Source: an uncultured Ectothiorhodospiraceae bacterium
GTDB lineage: Bacteria; Pseudomonadota; Gammaproteobacteria; UBA9214
Assembly (NCBI GenBank): GCA_947259415.1
Contig: CAMYMI010000018.1
Span: 1 to 64,000 of the forward strand
Direction: 5' to 3'
DNA length: 64,000 nucleotides
In this document: positions 18,495 through 32,700 of the stretch, in pieces
How the letters are laid out: every line of letters starts with the position of its first letter
How positions within the stretch are numbered: position 1 is the first letter of the stretch
Translations under genes and position numbers: made by a program
Notes under the pieces: model-generated
What the model was told of the DNA's origin: nothing
Database searches by the model: none
Seen by the model: only the letters and a program-made list of their open reading frames with translations

Positions 18495-19150
18495 CAGGCC
18501 TCGCCCTTCAGCAACGGCACAAAGGTGACCGGGTCAAGATCCTCCTGCTCGAACACATCACCGTTGCGGGTAATCACTGTCAGTAGTTGCTTGTCACGCA
18601 GGCCGACGGGGATAATCAGGCGCCCGTTTGCGGCCAGCTGGTGCAGCAAGGCATCGGGAATATTCTCGGATGCGGCAGTCACGATAATGGCGTCATAGGG
18701 TGAAAAGTCCGGCCACCCGACCGTGCCATCGTTGTGCGCCGCACGGATATTTCTCAGACCCAGCTGCCGAAAGCGCTGACGCGCCAGGGTCAACAGGGGC
18801 TCGATCCGTTCAACGGTGTAGATCTTGTCCACTAGGCCGGACAGAATTGCTGCCTGGTACCCGGACCCGGTACCGACCTCCAGTACCTTGCGGGGGCGGT
18901 TCACGATCACCAGTTCCGTCATGGCGGCGACGATGTAGGGCTGGGATATTGTCTGGTTATATCCGATCGGGAGAGCCGTGTCTTCATAGGCCCGGCTGGC
19001 CAGAGCCTCGTCCACAAACAGGTGACGCGGGGTATCTCTCATCATATCGAGAACATCCTGGTTCTGGATACCTCCCTCGCGCAGGCGCATAACCAGCCGG
19101 TCACGTGTCCGCTGGGAGGTCATCCCGATGCCTTGTGTTTTCAAATTCAA
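18494..19150 (-). CDS. pcm: Protein-L-isoaspartate O-methyltransferase
   Basis: This enzyme of up to 218 residues methylates isoaspartyl residues in aged proteins so that they can revert to aspartate. The family block [20 protein letters not shown] is near residue 45. The SAM motif I is [16 protein letters not shown] near residue 90. [20 protein letters not shown] and [20 protein letters not shown] are typical. An in-frame ATG at 19123 would give a 209-residue protein that aligns better with the usual N-terminus and has AAGG upstream. The pcm gene follows surE, as in E. coli. Confidence 0.95.
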   Translation of the reverse strand: MNLKTQGIGMTSQRTRDRLVMRLREGGIQNQDVLDMMRDTPRHLFVDEALASRAYEDTALPIGYNQTISQPYIVAAMTELVIVNRPRKVLEVGTGSGYQAAILSGLVDKIYTVERIEPLLTLARQRFRQLGLRNIRAAHNDGTVGWPDFSPYDAIIVTAASENIPDALLHQLAANGRLIIPVGLRDKQLLTVITRNGDVFEQEDLDPVTFVPLLKGEA

Positions 19151-19237
19151 TTCTAAAATACTCCCCGCTAAGATGGTGTTCAGGCTACTTGTAAATCTCC
19201 GGCACGTTGAAATAACTGTTGCGGCCCCTATCCCCTG

Positions 19238-19981
19238 TCAGTCTTCAAGCCAGCTACTCACCCCTTCCAGGGCCGTGTAGCGTGTCAGGTCAACATCCAG
19301 CGGTGTTACCGAGACATGACCGGAACGTACCGCATGAAAGTCCGTGCCGGGACCGGCATCCTGTTCGGAACCGGCGGGCCCCACCCAGTAGACGGGACGG
19401 CCCCTGGGGTCATGCATCTGCACCACTGCCTCGGACTTGTGACGGTGCCCGAGCCGGGTCACCTGCATACCGGCCAGTTCGTCCAGTGGCAGGTCCGGTA
19501 CATTCACGTTGAGAATTGTATCAGCTGGCAGGGAGTTGGACAGCAGACGTCGCACCAGGTCGAGGGTGACGCGGGCCGCGGATTCGAAGTGCCTGGGACG
19601 TTCCGAGACCAGCGAGACGGCAATGGCCGGCAGACCGAGAAAGCGCCCTTCCATTGCCGCGGCAACGGTGCCTGAATAGAGAACGTCATCACCCAGGTTG
19701 GCACCCGCATTGATCCCTGCCACCACCATGTCCGGCTCCACATCCAGCAGTCCGGTAATGGCAAGATGCACACAGTCGGTCGGCGTGCCGTCCACATAGG
19801 TGAAACCGTTGTCTGCCTGGTGAGCACGTATCGGGCTGTCCAGCGTCAGCGAATTACTGGCGCCACTGCGGTCACGGTCCGGGGCCACCACGTCAACGGT
19901 CGCGACTTCGCTCAGGGTATCGGCCAAAATCCGGATGCCGGACGACTGGTAGCCGTCATCGTTGCTGATCAGGATACGCAT
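19238..19981 (-). CDS. surE: 5'/3'-nucleotidase SurE
   Basis: From the ATG at 19981 the protein is 247 residues, starting [19 protein letters not shown] with the metal-binding Asp pair of NDDG. Other family blocks are [33 protein letters not shown] and [20 protein letters not shown]. It dephosphorylates nucleoside monophosphates and short polyphosphates. A longer in-frame ATG at 20041 adds residues unlike the family. It is upstream of pcm on the same strand and divergent from the smr gene. Confidence 0.95.
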   Translation of the reverse strand: MRILISNDDGYQSSGIRILADTLSEVATVDVVAPDRDRSGASNSLTLDSPIRAHQADNGFTYVDGTPTDCVHLAITGLLDVEPDMVVAGINAGANLGDDVLYSGTVAAAMEGRFLGLPAIAVSLVSERPRHFESAARVTLDLVRRLLSNSLPADTILNVNVPDLPLDELAGMQVTRLGHRHKSEAVVQMHDPRGRPVYWVGPAGSEQDAGPGTDFHAVRSGHVSVTPLDVDLTRYTALEGVSSWLED

Positions 19982-20136
19982 TGCTGGAACTTCGCCTTGG
20001 TTGGACTGGCTGCATCGTAATATAAAGCCGGAGTGGAACACAAAACAGTAATGTTACAGCTTGCATGCCGGTAAGGATCTGCTACGGTGTGCGGCACGCC
20101 CCGTTCAACAGCTGAATAGCTAAACTCACAACCGCC

Positions 20137-20682
20137 ATGTCCAGCACCAAAAAGCCCTCCAGGGAAGACATCGAACTGTTCCGCCGCAGTATCGGGCCGG
20201 TCAGAAAGCTGGGCTCTGACAAGGCAGCACCGCGCAGGCAGCAGCCCGCGCCACGGCTGCGCGCTGGCAGAAACGACAGTGCGTACATCAGCGACCCGGG
20301 GTTTTCCGACTGGTCCGGGGACAACCCGGTCAGTGCCACCGATACACTCTACTTTGCTCGCCCCGGTCTGCAGCTGCGCCTGCTGCAGCGCCTGCGCCGC
20401 GGCCAGCTCCCGGTCGGGGCCGAACTCGACATGCACGGCATGACGCTGGCGGTTGCGCAGAACGAGGTCATTCGTTTCATCTCCCGCTCGCGTGACCAGG
20501 CCATCCGCTGTGTGCGGATCATCCATGGCAAGGGTTATGGGTCCCGGGAACAGGCCCCCGCCCTCAAGAACAGCCTGAACAGCTGGCTGCGCCAACACCC
20601 GGACGTACTGGCATTCAGCTCAACTCGACCGGAGCAGGGTGGCACCGGCGCATTGCATGTCCTGCTGCGCAGCCGCCGCTGA
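20137..20682 (+). CDS. Smr-domain protein (SmrA/YdaL-like)
   Basis: This 181-residue protein has a polar N-terminal half and a C-terminal Smr domain from about residue 95. The domain motifs are LDMHGMTLAVAQNEVIRFI and IIHGKGYGSREQAPALKNSL, followed by FSSTRPEQGGTGALHVLLR. Smr domains bind and nick branched or structured nucleic acids; stand-alone versions in bacteria are linked to RNA cleavage or ribosome rescue. The LDxHG and HGKG motifs needed for nuclease activity are kept. It lies on the opposite strand to its neighbours surE and truD and ends nine bases from the truD stop. Confidence 0.88.
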   Translation: MSSTKKPSREDIELFRRSIGPVRKLGSDKAAPRRQQPAPRLRAGRNDSAYISDPGFSDWSGDNPVSATDTLYFARPGLQLRLLQRLRRGQLPVGAELDMHGMTLAVAQNEVIRFISRSRDQAIRCVRIIHGKGYGSREQAPALKNSLNSWLRQHPDVLAFSSTRPEQGGTGALHVLLRSRR

Positions 20683-20690
20683 TCGCAACC

Positions 20691-21767
20691 TCAACGCTGA
20701 TCGGCTTTCCCTGTGACCAGCTCGCGCAACACGCTGGTTGCATAACCACCCGCCGGCAGGCTGAATTCCAATACCAGGCTGTCAGGCGTCAGCCACGACC
20801 AGTGCAGGTCCTCGACTACGAGGCGCAGGGCACGGCGCTCCTGCCTGAGTCCTGCCGCGACCAGGCCCTGCTGCCATAACCCGCATGATGTCAGGGCCTG
20901 TTCCTCCAGTTGCCGGCAGACATCGCTCACCGGACTATCACCCCGGCCCCAAAGTGGACCTGTCGGGTGGAGGTCCAGTGTATCGCTACGCGCCTGCAGT
21001 TCCGCATCGGCTGCTGCAACAATAAAGTAGCTGTGGCTGCCGGCCAGTTGCAGGGCATCGCCGGAAACCACCCGGTTCCAGTTGCCGCCAAGGACCCGAT
21101 GGGCCAGCACCTGATTGAACAGGTATGACCGGGCCGCGGATAACACCAGGCCACGCTGGTGCCGGGACAGACGCAGGCCGTGATGCTCGAACAGGCGGTC
21201 GGCCGTGCGCAGATTGCTGCCGGCACGTCCGAAACGCTGTTCTCCAAAATAGTTCGGCACCCCGCGGCTGGCGACTGTTTTCAGCCGCCGCTGCAGCTCG
21301 TTACTGTCGCCACTGATATCCCGTACCACGATGCGGAAGCTATTACCCCGGAGTGCACCGCGTCGCAGCTTGCGGTTGTGGCGCACATGTCGCAGCACCG
21401 TGACGCTGTCTGTTTCAGACACGCGCCAGTCCGGTTCCTGCCTGCCAGGCAGGTGTACCGAGAACCATTGTTCGGTCACGGCATTACGGTCCTTCAGGCC
21501 GGCATAGCTGACATCGCGGGTGCGCACGCCGGCACAGCGCGCCAGCTGCCGGGCGACCTGGTCGGTATTTTCCTCACGCTTGCGAATGAACAGCCAGACA
21601 TGCTCACCCTCGCCGGCCGGTTCCAGCAGCGGGATTTCCCTGACCTGGAAATCCTCCGGGTTGACGCGCCAGCGACCGCTGACCGGTGGACCGCCCCAGG
21701 CGGTGGCCAGATCAAGTACGGCTGTCTCCAGAGTGGGGTTCAGAGACGCAGCAGCAGGCGGACTCAC
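20691..21767 (-). CDS. truD: tRNA pseudouridine(13) synthase TruD
   Basis: This 358-residue enzyme makes pseudouridine at position 13 of tRNA-Glu. The catalytic aspartate is in YAGLKDRNAVTEQWFSVHLP near residue 92. The N-terminal WRVNPEDFQVREIPL and the insertion-domain motif GVPNYFGEQRFGRAGSNL are hallmarks of TruD. The ATG overlaps the ispF stop by four bases, so truD is translated with ispF-ispD. This matches the ispD-ispF-truD-surE order in E. coli and Pseudomonas. Confidence 0.96.
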   Translation of the reverse strand: MSPPAAASLNPTLETAVLDLATAWGGPPVSGRWRVNPEDFQVREIPLLEPAGEGEHVWLFIRKREENTDQVARQLARCAGVRTRDVSYAGLKDRNAVTEQWFSVHLPGRQEPDWRVSETDSVTVLRHVRHNRKLRRGALRGNSFRIVVRDISGDSNELQRRLKTVASRGVPNYFGEQRFGRAGSNLRTADRLFEHHGLRLSRHQRGLVLSAARSYLFNQVLAHRVLGGNWNRVVSGDALQLAGSHSYFIVAAADAELQARSDTLDLHPTGPLWGRGDSPVSDVCRQLEEQALTSCGLWQQGLVAAGLRQERRALRLVVEDLHWSWLTPDSLVLEFSLPAGGYATSVLRELVTGKADQR

Positions 21768-22234
21768 TCTTCCAGCAGTACGGCCGCGAAGGCGGCAATG
21801 CCTTCGCCGCGTCCGATGAATCCCATGTGCTCGGTGGTGGTTGCCTTGATATTGACCCGGGAAATATCCAGCTTCAGATCGCTGCCGATGTGCTCGCGCA
21901 TCGCCCCGATATAAGAAGTTAGTCGCGGCGCCTGCGCCACCACCGTAATGTCGGCATTGCTGATCTGCAGGCCCTGCCGGCCAACCAGCTCAACCACCTT
22001 ACGCAGCAGGATCCGGCTGTCGATCCCCGCGTAGGCCGGATCCTCCGGTGGAAAATGGCGACCGATATCACCGAGAGAGGCGGCACCCAGCAGGGCATCA
22101 CACAAGGCATGCAGGACAACATCACCGTCTGAGTGTGCCTCAAGGCCCTGCTCATGCGGTATCTGCACACCACCCAGCACCAGCCTGCCACCCGTCCGGA
22201 ATGCGTGCGCGTCGATGCCCTGCCCGATCCTCAT
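21764..22234 (-). CDS. ispF: 2-C-methyl-D-erythritol 2,4-cyclodiphosphate synthase
   Basis: This 156-residue trimeric enzyme forms the cyclodiphosphate intermediate of the MEP isoprenoid pathway. Zinc ligands are in MRIGQGIDAHAF at the N-terminus and in HSDGDVVLHALCDALLGAAS near residue 34. DIGRHFPPEDPAYAGIDS and the C-terminal TTTEHMGFIGRGEGIAAFA are diagnostic. The ATG overlaps the ispD stop by four bases and the stop overlaps truD. The pathway partners ispD and dxr are also in this window. Confidence 0.97.
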   Translation of the reverse strand: MRIGQGIDAHAFRTGGRLVLGGVQIPHEQGLEAHSDGDVVLHALCDALLGAASLGDIGRHFPPEDPAYAGIDSRILLRKVVELVGRQGLQISNADITVVAQAPRLTSYIGAMREHIGSDLKLDISRVNIKATTTEHMGFIGRGEGIAAFAAVLLEE

Positions 22235-23004
22235 TTGCGATTACGCTCCTGCAGATAGAACTCGGCCAGTGCCAGATGGGCCGGCACGGTTATCTTGATA
22301 TTGTCAGCGTGCGCCGCAACCATGCGCGGCCGGTAACCCGCCAGCTCCATGGCCGAGGCCTCGTCGGTTACCGTGGTGCCTTGCTCCAGCGCCTGTTCCA
22401 GAGCGGTCTGGAGCTGGCCAAGGTGGAACATTTGCGGTGTTTGCGCATGCCATAACGCCTCCCGGTCCAGGGTTGCGGTAATCCGGCCGCCCCGGTCCAC
22501 ACGCTTCATTGTGTCGGAGACCGGCACCCCCAGCAAGCCACCGTCGCTTTCATCCCCGACGGCCGCGATCAGCGCCTCGATATCCCGGAGACGTACACAG
22601 GGCCGCGCCGCGTCATGCACCAGCACCCAGTCCCCGGGATGAGCCTGCTGTGCCAGCCAACGCAGTGCATTGAGCACCGAGTGGCTGCGTTCAGTCCCTC
22701 CGGTCACGCACTGCAGATTGCTGTCGGCATAACGGGGCCGGATTTCCTCCCAGCGACTGTCATTTGCCGACACCGCCAGCACCACACCGGCCAGACGGTT
22801 ACAGGAGAACAGGGTGTCGAGTGTGTGTTCGATGACACTGCGCCCGGCAAGGGGCAGGTATTGTTTGGGGATGTCGGCGCCCATGCGGCTGCCGCTACCG
22901 GCAGCCGGCACCACGCCCCAATAGCGCGGACTGGCCGGGTCAGCGGGACGCTTGTCAGTCAATTTTGTTGACCCGGGGTAAATGTTGCAACGCTCATTCA
23001 ACAA
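22231..23004 (-). CDS. ispD: 2-C-methyl-D-erythritol 4-phosphate cytidylyltransferase
   Basis: This 257-residue enzyme couples MEP with CTP in isoprenoid precursor synthesis. The nucleotide-binding motif is VVPAAGSGSRMGADIPKQYL near residue 32, followed by GRSVIEHTL. Further in are WVLVHDAARPCVRLRDIEAL and ATLDREALWHAQTPQMF, as expected. The start at 23004 overlaps the ftsB stop by 11 bases, and the N-terminus is about 20 residues longer than usual; a later start is possible. The ftsB-ispD-ispF order is conserved in gammaproteobacteria. Confidence 0.95.
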   Translation of the reverse strand: MLNERCNIYPGSTKLTDKRPADPASPRYWGVVPAAGSGSRMGADIPKQYLPLAGRSVIEHTLDTLFSCNRLAGVVLAVSANDSRWEEIRPRYADSNLQCVTGGTERSHSVLNALRWLAQQAHPGDWVLVHDAARPCVRLRDIEALIAAVGDESDGGLLGVPVSDTMKRVDRGGRITATLDREALWHAQTPQMFHLGQLQTALEQALEQGTTVTDEASAMELAGYRPRMVAAHADNIKITVPAHLALAEFYLQERNRK

Positions 23005-23263
23005 CCTGGTAGAAGATCTCGCCTTCCTTGACCATGCCCAGATCCTCCCGGGCGCGTTCCTCTATGGCCTCGAGACCCTGCTTGAGATCGAGCACCTCGG
23101 CATTCAGTGCCTCGTTGCGTTCGCGCAGACGGGCATTCTCCTGGCGCTGGTTCTCGACCTCCCGGTGCAGTTCCCAGACATCCAGCAGGCCACCTTCACC
23201 CATCCACAGTCGGTACTGCAGGTAGGCCAGCAGTATCAGCAGGATGATGATGAGGTTCTTCAT
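22994..23263 (-). CDS. ftsB: Cell division protein FtsB
   Basis: This 89-residue bitopic protein has an N-terminal membrane helix (residues 3-20, IIILLILLAYLQYRLW), the short GEGG hinge and then a coiled coil of about 40 residues (HREVENQRQENARLRERNEA). The C-terminal EERAREDLGMVKEGEIFYQV is the usual FtsB ending. It forms the FtsQLB complex that activates septal peptidoglycan synthesis. It follows eno by 53 bases and overlaps ispD. Confidence 0.95.
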   Translation of the reverse strand: MKNLIIILLILLAYLQYRLWMGEGGLLDVWELHREVENQRQENARLRERNEALNAEVLDLKQGLEAIEERAREDLGMVKEGEIFYQVVE

Positions 23264-23316
23264 GGCATGGTCTGTGACTGACAGGCCTCAGCCGGCAGCG
23301 GCTGTCCATGTCGCCA

Positions 23317-24606
<1,290 letters not shown>

Positions 24607-24689
24607 TTAATCACCATTTTTCATTAAGTTAAAATATTTTTCTCGAATCTTTATCAGACTGACCAGGCCGCGTCGCGGAAAACACACGG

Positions 24690-25529
24690 CTACTGCATCC
24701 ATTCGTTCTCCGGAAAGGGACGCAATTTCACCGTGGCATCGATGGCCTGCAGGGTCTCCAGCAATTCGCGCATGCTTTGCAGGGGCCAGGCATTGGGGCC
24801 ATCACTCAGGGCCTTGTCCGGGTCGGGGTGGGTCTCCATGAACAGGCCCGAGACACCGCTGGCCACGGCGGCCCGTGCCAGCACCGGCACGAACTCGCGC
24901 TGACCGCCGGAACGATCGCCCTGCCCCCCCGGCAGCTGTACCGAATGGGTCGCGTCGAAGACCACCGGCACGCCGCAGTTGCGCATAACCGCGAGCGAAC
25001 GCATGTCAGAGACCAGGTTGTTGTAACCAAACGAGGCACCGCGTTCGCACACCATGATCTGGTGGTTGCCGGTCGCGAGCGCCTTGTCGGCCACGTTCTT
25101 CATGTCCCAGGGTGATAGAAACTGGCCTTTCTTGATATTCACCGGTTTGCCCTGTCTGGCGACATTCTGGATGAAATTGGTCTGCCGGCACAGGAAGGCC
25201 GGCGTTTGCAGCACGTCGGCAACCGCAGCGACTTCGTCGAGCGGTGTGTCTTCGTGCACATCGGTCAGCACCGGCACGCCGACCTGCTCCCTGACCTGCT
25301 GCAGGATGCGCAGGCCTTCCTCCAAACCGGGGCCGCGGAAGCTCATGTACGAAGAACGGTTGGCCTTGTCATAGGAGGATTTGTAGATAAACGGAACACC
25401 GAGTGCCGTGGTTATCTCCTTCAACTGGCCGGCGGTGTCGATGGCCAGCATCTCGCTCTCGATGACACAAGGGCCGGCAATCAGAAAGAACGGCTGGTCA
25501 ATACCGGCATTAAATCCACATAGTTCCAT
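24690..25529 (-). CDS. kdsA: 3-deoxy-8-phosphooctulonate (KDO-8-phosphate) synthase
   Basis: This 279-residue enzyme condenses arabinose 5-phosphate with phosphoenolpyruvate in the KDO branch of lipopolysaccharide synthesis. Recognised segments are [12 protein letters not shown] at the N-terminus, [20 protein letters not shown] near residue 50, [20 protein letters not shown] near 88 and [12 protein letters not shown] near 107. Near residue 200 is [20 protein letters not shown]. The pyrG-kdsA-eno order is conserved. With lpxA, lpxB and lpxD it supplies the core of the outer membrane. Confidence 0.97.
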   Translation of the reverse strand: MELCGFNAGIDQPFFLIAGPCVIESEMLAIDTAGQLKEITTALGVPFIYKSSYDKANRSSYMSFRGPGLEEGLRILQQVREQVGVPVLTDVHEDTPLDEVAAVADVLQTPAFLCRQTNFIQNVARQGKPVNIKKGQFLSPWDMKNVADKALATGNHQIMVCERGASFGYNNLVSDMRSLAVMRNCGVPVVFDATHSVQLPGGQGDRSGGQREFVPVLARAAVASGVSGLFMETHPDPDKALSDGPNAWPLQSMRELLETLQAIDATVKLRPFPENEWMQ

Positions 25530-25579
25530 TGGGCTTGATTCCAGACGCGGGGTTGCGGAATTCCCGGATGCTGATGGGT

Positions 25580-27325
<1,746 letters not shown>

Positions 27326-27334
27326 TCAATTATT

Positions 27335-28675
27335 TCAGGGGTGCACGGGGGTTCTGTCCCAGTGAATCACCAGTCCAGGCTCACCCGTGACGACATTGTA
27401 GGGTTCACAGACCCACAGTCCCGTCACCGCTGCCAATTCATTGTCAATAAAGATCAGCGGAATACGCCCCCTTTCCCAGGGCGGTACCCCGTGCTCCTGA
27501 AAGAGCTTCTTGAGAGCATGGTGGTGCCGGCGTCCGACTGGACGGCAGCGCTCGCCACCACGTCGAAAACCGACCTGCAGCGCGTTGCCGATCACGGCAG
27601 AGGCACGGATCCCGGTCCCCGATTCCGTGGTCATGCTCAGGGTGCCGCCAGACCCCGGCAGCACCAGTGGCCGGGGCAGCCGCCAATCCAGCACCCCGGC
27701 GGGCATATCATCCGGCTGCTGCCCGAGCAGGTAGACCTGGTCACGGTAACGTCGCAGCTCATAGCCGCCCCAGCGCACGCAGGGTGCGGCATCGACGCGG
27801 CTCGCCAGCACGTCATGGACGATACGTTCAACCACAGCAGCCGGTGGTGTCGAGCCGCAACGCTGCAGGCACCAGTGACGCAGGGCATTACGCCGGCGCT
27901 CCATGGCCAGCCGCTGCAGACCGGAAACCCGCAGGGCACCGGCCACCTCCCCGGCCACTGCGGCAAGGTCCTGGTCTGCCACCTGTGCCAGCACCCGGGC
28001 CGCTTCCGCGCAATGCCGTGCACTGCGCGCCAGGGTGGCGGACAGACCCGGCCAGCGTTCACGCAGTTCCGGAACTACCCGGTGACGCAGAAAATTACGG
28101 TCCAGGCCAAGGTCCTGGTTACTCGGGTCATCGACCCAGTCAAGGTCATTATCCAGGGCATAGGTCAGCAATGCCTGTCGGCTGTAATCCAGCAAGGGAC
28201 GCCGCAGCTGACCCGCACCGAAGTCAGTCAGCGCCGGCATCGCGGCCAGGCCCTTGACCCCGCTGCCGCGCAGTAACTGCAGCAGCAGGGTCTCGGCCTG
28301 GTCATCCTGGTGTTGCGCCGTCAGCAGGCAGTCCCCCGGGGGCAGCCAGTCCTGCAGGGCGGCATAGCGGGCTGCGCGCGCGGCTGCTTCAGGGCTCTCT
28401 CCCCCGGCATGGCGGGCATCAACCCGCAGGGAGATAAACGGCACCGCCAGCCTCTTGCAGACGGCCCGGCAGTGTGCTTCCCACTGATCGGCATCCTCAT
28501 GCAGCCCGTGATTGACATGCACCGCACCTGTTCGGCAGCCAAGCGACGCCTTGATTATCACCAGTGCGTGCAGCAGCACATGGGAATCCATACCGCCACT
28601 GTAGGCAACCCAGCAGTGTCCGGGACCAGGACAGTCGCACAATTGCTGCTGGAGACGGGTGGGTGAAAACGACAT
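27335..28675 (-). CDS. tilS: tRNA(Ile)-lysidine synthase
   Basis: This 446-residue enzyme adds lysine to cytidine 34 of the tRNA-Ile that reads AUA. The PP-loop ATPase motif is AYSGGMDSHVLLHAL near residue 24. HVNHGLHEDADQWEAHCRAV, TAQHQDDQAETLLLQLLRGS and the RNFLRHRVVPELRERW segment are typical. The C-terminal substrate-binding domains are present through residue 446. It is located between accA and pyrG on the same strand, as in Pseudomonas. Confidence 0.95.
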   Translation of the reverse strand: MSFSPTRLQQQLCDCPGPGHCWVAYSGGMDSHVLLHALVIIKASLGCRTGAVHVNHGLHEDADQWEAHCRAVCKRLAVPFISLRVDARHAGGESPEAAARAARYAALQDWLPPGDCLLTAQHQDDQAETLLLQLLRGSGVKGLAAMPALTDFGAGQLRRPLLDYSRQALLTYALDNDLDWVDDPSNQDLGLDRNFLRHRVVPELRERWPGLSATLARSARHCAEAARVLAQVADQDLAAVAGEVAGALRVSGLQRLAMERRRNALRHWCLQRCGSTPPAAVVERIVHDVLASRVDAAPCVRWGGYELRRYRDQVYLLGQQPDDMPAGVLDWRLPRPLVLPGSGGTLSMTTESGTGIRASAVIGNALQVGFRRGGERCRPVGRRHHHALKKLFQEHGVPPWERGRIPLIFIDNELAAVTGLWVCEPYNVVTGEPGLVIHWDRTPVHP

Positions 28676-28726
28676 CGGCTGGCAAGGGGTCGACCGGCGA
28701 CTGGCGGTCAGGAAGTGGGGTGAAGG

Positions 28727-29686
28727 TCAGCGCTCGGTGAACTCACCATAGGCCATCAGACGCTGGTAGCGGTTTTCAAGCAGGTCATCGATGGAGGCTG
28801 TTGTCAGCTGACCCAGTTCCTCGGCCAGCGCCTGCTTGATATTGCCGGCAATGGCATCCACATCACGGTGCGCACCACCCAGCGGTTCCCCGATGATGCG
28901 GTCTACCAGCCCGAGTTCCTTCAGGCGCGTCGAGGTGATGCCCAGGGCCTCGGCGGCATCCTCTGCCTTTTCGGCACTCTTCCAGAGAATGGACGCGCAA
29001 CCCTCCGGTGAAATCACCGAATAGGTACTGTATTGCAACATCAGGGTCCGGTCGCCGACACCGATGGCCAGGGCACCACCCGATCCCCCTTCACCGATGA
29101 CCGTGCAGATTACCGGTGTCTTCAATTCCGCCATCTCAAAAAGGTTCCTGGCAATGGCCTCACTCTGGCCCCGTTCCTCGGCGCCGATACCGGGATAGGC
29201 ACCCGGAGTGTCGATGAATGTCAGGATCGGCAGCTTGAAACGCGCCGCCATGTTCATAAGGCGCAACGCCTTGCGGTAACCCTCGGGACGGGGCATGCCG
29301 AAATTACGCTCCAGTTTCTCCTTGGTGTCACGCCCCTTTTGATGGCCGATAACCATCACCGCTATACCCTCCAGACGCGCGACCCCGCCGATGATGGCAC
29401 GGTCATCGGCAAAACAGCGGTCACCATGCAACTCATGGAAATCGGTGAATATCCGGATAATGTAATCCATGGTGTAGGGACGCTGGGGATGGCGGGCCAG
29501 CTGGGAGATCTGCCAGGGCGTCAGACCGGAAAAGATTGACTCTGTCAGTGCCTCGCTTTTTGCCTTGAGCTTGGCGATCTCGTCGTTGATATTGACATCC
29601 GCATCATCGCCGATGTAGGTCAGCTCATCGATCTTTGCTTCCAGTTCGGCAATGGGTTGCTCGAACTCGAGAAAATTCAGGTTCAT
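28727..29686 (-). CDS. accA: Acetyl-CoA carboxylase carboxyltransferase subunit alpha
   Basis: This 319-residue protein, with AccD, transfers the carboxyl group from biotin to acetyl-CoA to give malonyl-CoA. The N-terminus [18 protein letters not shown], then [58 protein letters not shown] and [16 protein letters not shown] are all family hallmarks. Its length equals the E. coli protein. It lies downstream of dnaE on the same strand, the order seen in E. coli. Confidence 0.98.
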   Translation of the reverse strand: MNLNFLEFEQPIAELEAKIDELTYIGDDADVNINDEIAKLKAKSEALTESIFSGLTPWQISQLARHPQRPYTMDYIIRIFTDFHELHGDRCFADDRAIIGGVARLEGIAVMVIGHQKGRDTKEKLERNFGMPRPEGYRKALRLMNMAARFKLPILTFIDTPGAYPGIGAEERGQSEAIARNLFEMAELKTPVICTVIGEGGSGGALAIGVGDRTLMLQYSTYSVISPEGCASILWKSAEKAEDAAEALGITSTRLKELGLVDRIIGEPLGGAHRDVDAIAGNIKQALAEELGQLTTASIDDLLENRYQRLMAYGEFTER

Positions 29687-29748
29687 GTTATTTTCCAGCC
29701 GTTAACGTTCTGCCGACAAAGGTACCGTCTCCGCAGTGGTGAGACAAG

Positions 29749-32700
29749 TCAGCTGTATTCGACCTGCACGTGCTCGTTACCGGCAAGTTCCTGCAAGCGG
29801 TGCAGGAGTTCGTCGGTGGGATGCACCGTCCACTCGTCTCCCAGTGCGAGCCGTGCCTCGGCTCCGCCACCGAGATAATCGATGCAGACCCGGCACTGGC
29901 CTTCCCGGAACGGTTTGAGGATATCCGCAAGTGAGTGCACGAAACCGTTTCCCGCCTGCCCTGCTTCGACACCGACCACCAGGCGCCGCGCATAGTGCTC
30001 GCGCGCCTGGTTGATGTCATAGATCTCCTGGGCGGTCACCTGGTTGCCGCCCGAATAGTCATCCAGGCCCAGTGTGCCCTTGATGACCAGGACCTTGTCC
30101 TTACCCAGCAGTGCCTGGTGCCTGTCGAAGACCTCGGAAAACACGCGCACCTCGATGCGGGCGCTGTCGTCATCCAGTGTCAGGAAGGCGATCTTGCTGC
30201 CACGCTGGGTCCGGCGGGTACGCATGGACATCACCAGGCCGGCGATGGTCACGGACCGTTCGGCCCACTCACGACGCACCTCCGGCTGGCCCGGACCGTC
30301 GCCGCCGGAGACTGCCAGCTGCGCCAGTTTGGCGCTGGTGATCCGGCTTAACTCCGCCTGGTAGCGTGTGATCGGGTGGCCGGTCAGATACAGGCCCAGG
30401 GTTTCCTTCTCACCCATCAGCTTCTGTTCATCATCCCACTCCGGCAGCACCTGCCTGTCCTGCGGTGTGCACACCACTGCGGCGGCCTCGCCGAACAGGT
30501 CGTCCTGACCGGTATCCTGGTTGCGGGTGGTCTGTTCAGCCAGTTTCAGCGCCAGCGGGAGGTTGGCCATCTGCGTGGCCCGGGTGTCGCCCATGGAATC
30601 CAGTGCACCGGCCCGGACCAGCGCCTCCATTACCCGGCGATTGATCTTGCGCAGATCGACCCGCTGGCACAGATTGTAGAGGTCGGTAAAATCACCCCGC
30701 TCACGACGTTCGTCCAGCATGGCCTCGATCGCCGCCTGACCGACGCCCTTGATCGCCCCCAGCCCGTAGACGATAGTGTTGCCGGACTGTGTGGTGAAAT
30801 AGCAGTCGGAGGTATTCACATCCGGGGGCACGACCTTCAGCTTCATGTCCCGGCACTCGGCGACCAGCCGGACAATCTTGTCGGTATTGTCCATGTCCGC
30901 CGACAGCACGGCCGCCATGAATGCGGCCGGATAATGGGTCTTCAGCCAGGCCGTCTGGTAGGAGATCAGGGCATAGGCGGCGGAATGGCTCTTGTTGAAC
31001 CCGTAGCCGGCGAATTTCTCCATCAGGTCGAAGATATGGCTGGCGACCTTCTCGTCAACATTCCGCTCCAGTGCGCCCTTGAGAAAGATGGCACGCTGCC
31101 TGGCCATTGCCTCGGGTTTCTTCTTGCCCATGGCACGACGCAGCAGGTCGGCCCCGCCCAGCGAGTAGCCGGCAAGCACCTGGGCAATCTGCATCACCTG
31201 CTCCTGGTAGAGGATGATTCCGTAGGTCGGCTTGAGTATGGGCTCCAGGTCAGGATGCGGATAACTGATTGCTGCACCGTGCTTGCGTTTGATGAAGTCG
31301 TCCACCATGCCGGACTGCAGGGGTCCGGGACGAAACAGCGCGACCAGTGCCACGATGTCCTCGAAACTGTCCGGCTGCAGGCGGCGTATCAGTTCTTTCA
31401 TGCCGGAGGACTCGAGCTGGAAGATTGCGGTCGTGGCACAGGCCTTTAGCAGCTCGAAGGTAGGCCGGTCAGTCAGCGGGATGCTGCTGATCTCCACGGG
31501 CGGCTTGCCGGAGTCGGCGCCTGCGGCATTGATGGTCTTGAGCGCACGGTCGATGATCGTCAGGGTCCGCAGACCGAGAAAGTCGAACTTGACCAGCCCC
31601 ACGGCCTCCACGTCATCCTTGTCGAACTGGCTGACCAGCGCGTCACCGCCCTGTTCGCAATACAGCGGGGTGAAATCCGTCAGCCGCGATGGAGCGATCA
31701 CCACACCGCCGGCGTGCTTGCCCGCGTTGCGCGCCAGGCCCTCCAGCGACCTCGCCAGGTCGATGACCGCCCTGACGTCATCGTCGCCCTTGTAGAGCTC
31801 TTTCAGTGCGGCCTCCTGGTCCAGCGCCTTGTCGAGGGTCATGCCGATCTCGAAGGGAATCAGCTTGGCGATGCGATCGACAAAACCATAGGGGTGGCCC
31901 AGCACGCGGCCGACATCACGCACCACGGCCTTGGCCGCCATGGAACCGTAGGTGATGATCTGCGAGACACGTTCGCGCCCGTAGCGTTCCGCGACATAAT
32001 CGATGACCCGGTCACGGCCGTCCATGCAGAAGTCAACATCGAAGTCCGGCATGGACACACGCTCGGGATTCAGGAAGCGCTCGAACAGCAGGTCGTACTT
32101 GATCGGATCCAGGTCGGTAATCAGCAAGGCATAGGCGACCAGGGAACCGGCACCCGAGCCGCGACCGGGGCCGACCGGGATACCGTTGTCCTTGGCCCAC
32201 CTGATGAAGTCGGACACAATCAGGAAATACCCCGGGAAGCCCATCTCGGCAATGACATCGATCTCGTTTTCCAGACGCTCCCGGTACTCCTGTTTCAGTG
32301 CATCCGGCTCAGGTGTCTCCGTGCTGATGATCTCCCCAAAGCGTTGCTCCAGCCCTTCCCTGGCCAGGCGGCGGAAGTAGTCGTCCAGGGTCAGGCCGTG
32401 CGGGACCGGAAAATCCGGCAGGAAGTTGCGGCCGAGGTCGAGCTCCAGGTTGCAACGCCGCGCGATTTCAACGCTGTTCGCAATCGCCTCGGGAATATCC
32501 CTGAAGAGTTCCTGCATCTCTGCGGGCGTGCGCAGGTATTGCTGATCTGTGAACTCGCGCGAGCGCCGCGGGTCATTCAGTGTCCGCCCCTCGTTGATGC
32601 AGACACGCGCCTCATGGGCCTCGTAATCGGTCGGCGCGATGAAGTGCACGTCATTGGTCGCCACCACCGGTACCTCGGTTTCGGCGGCCAGGGCCACAGT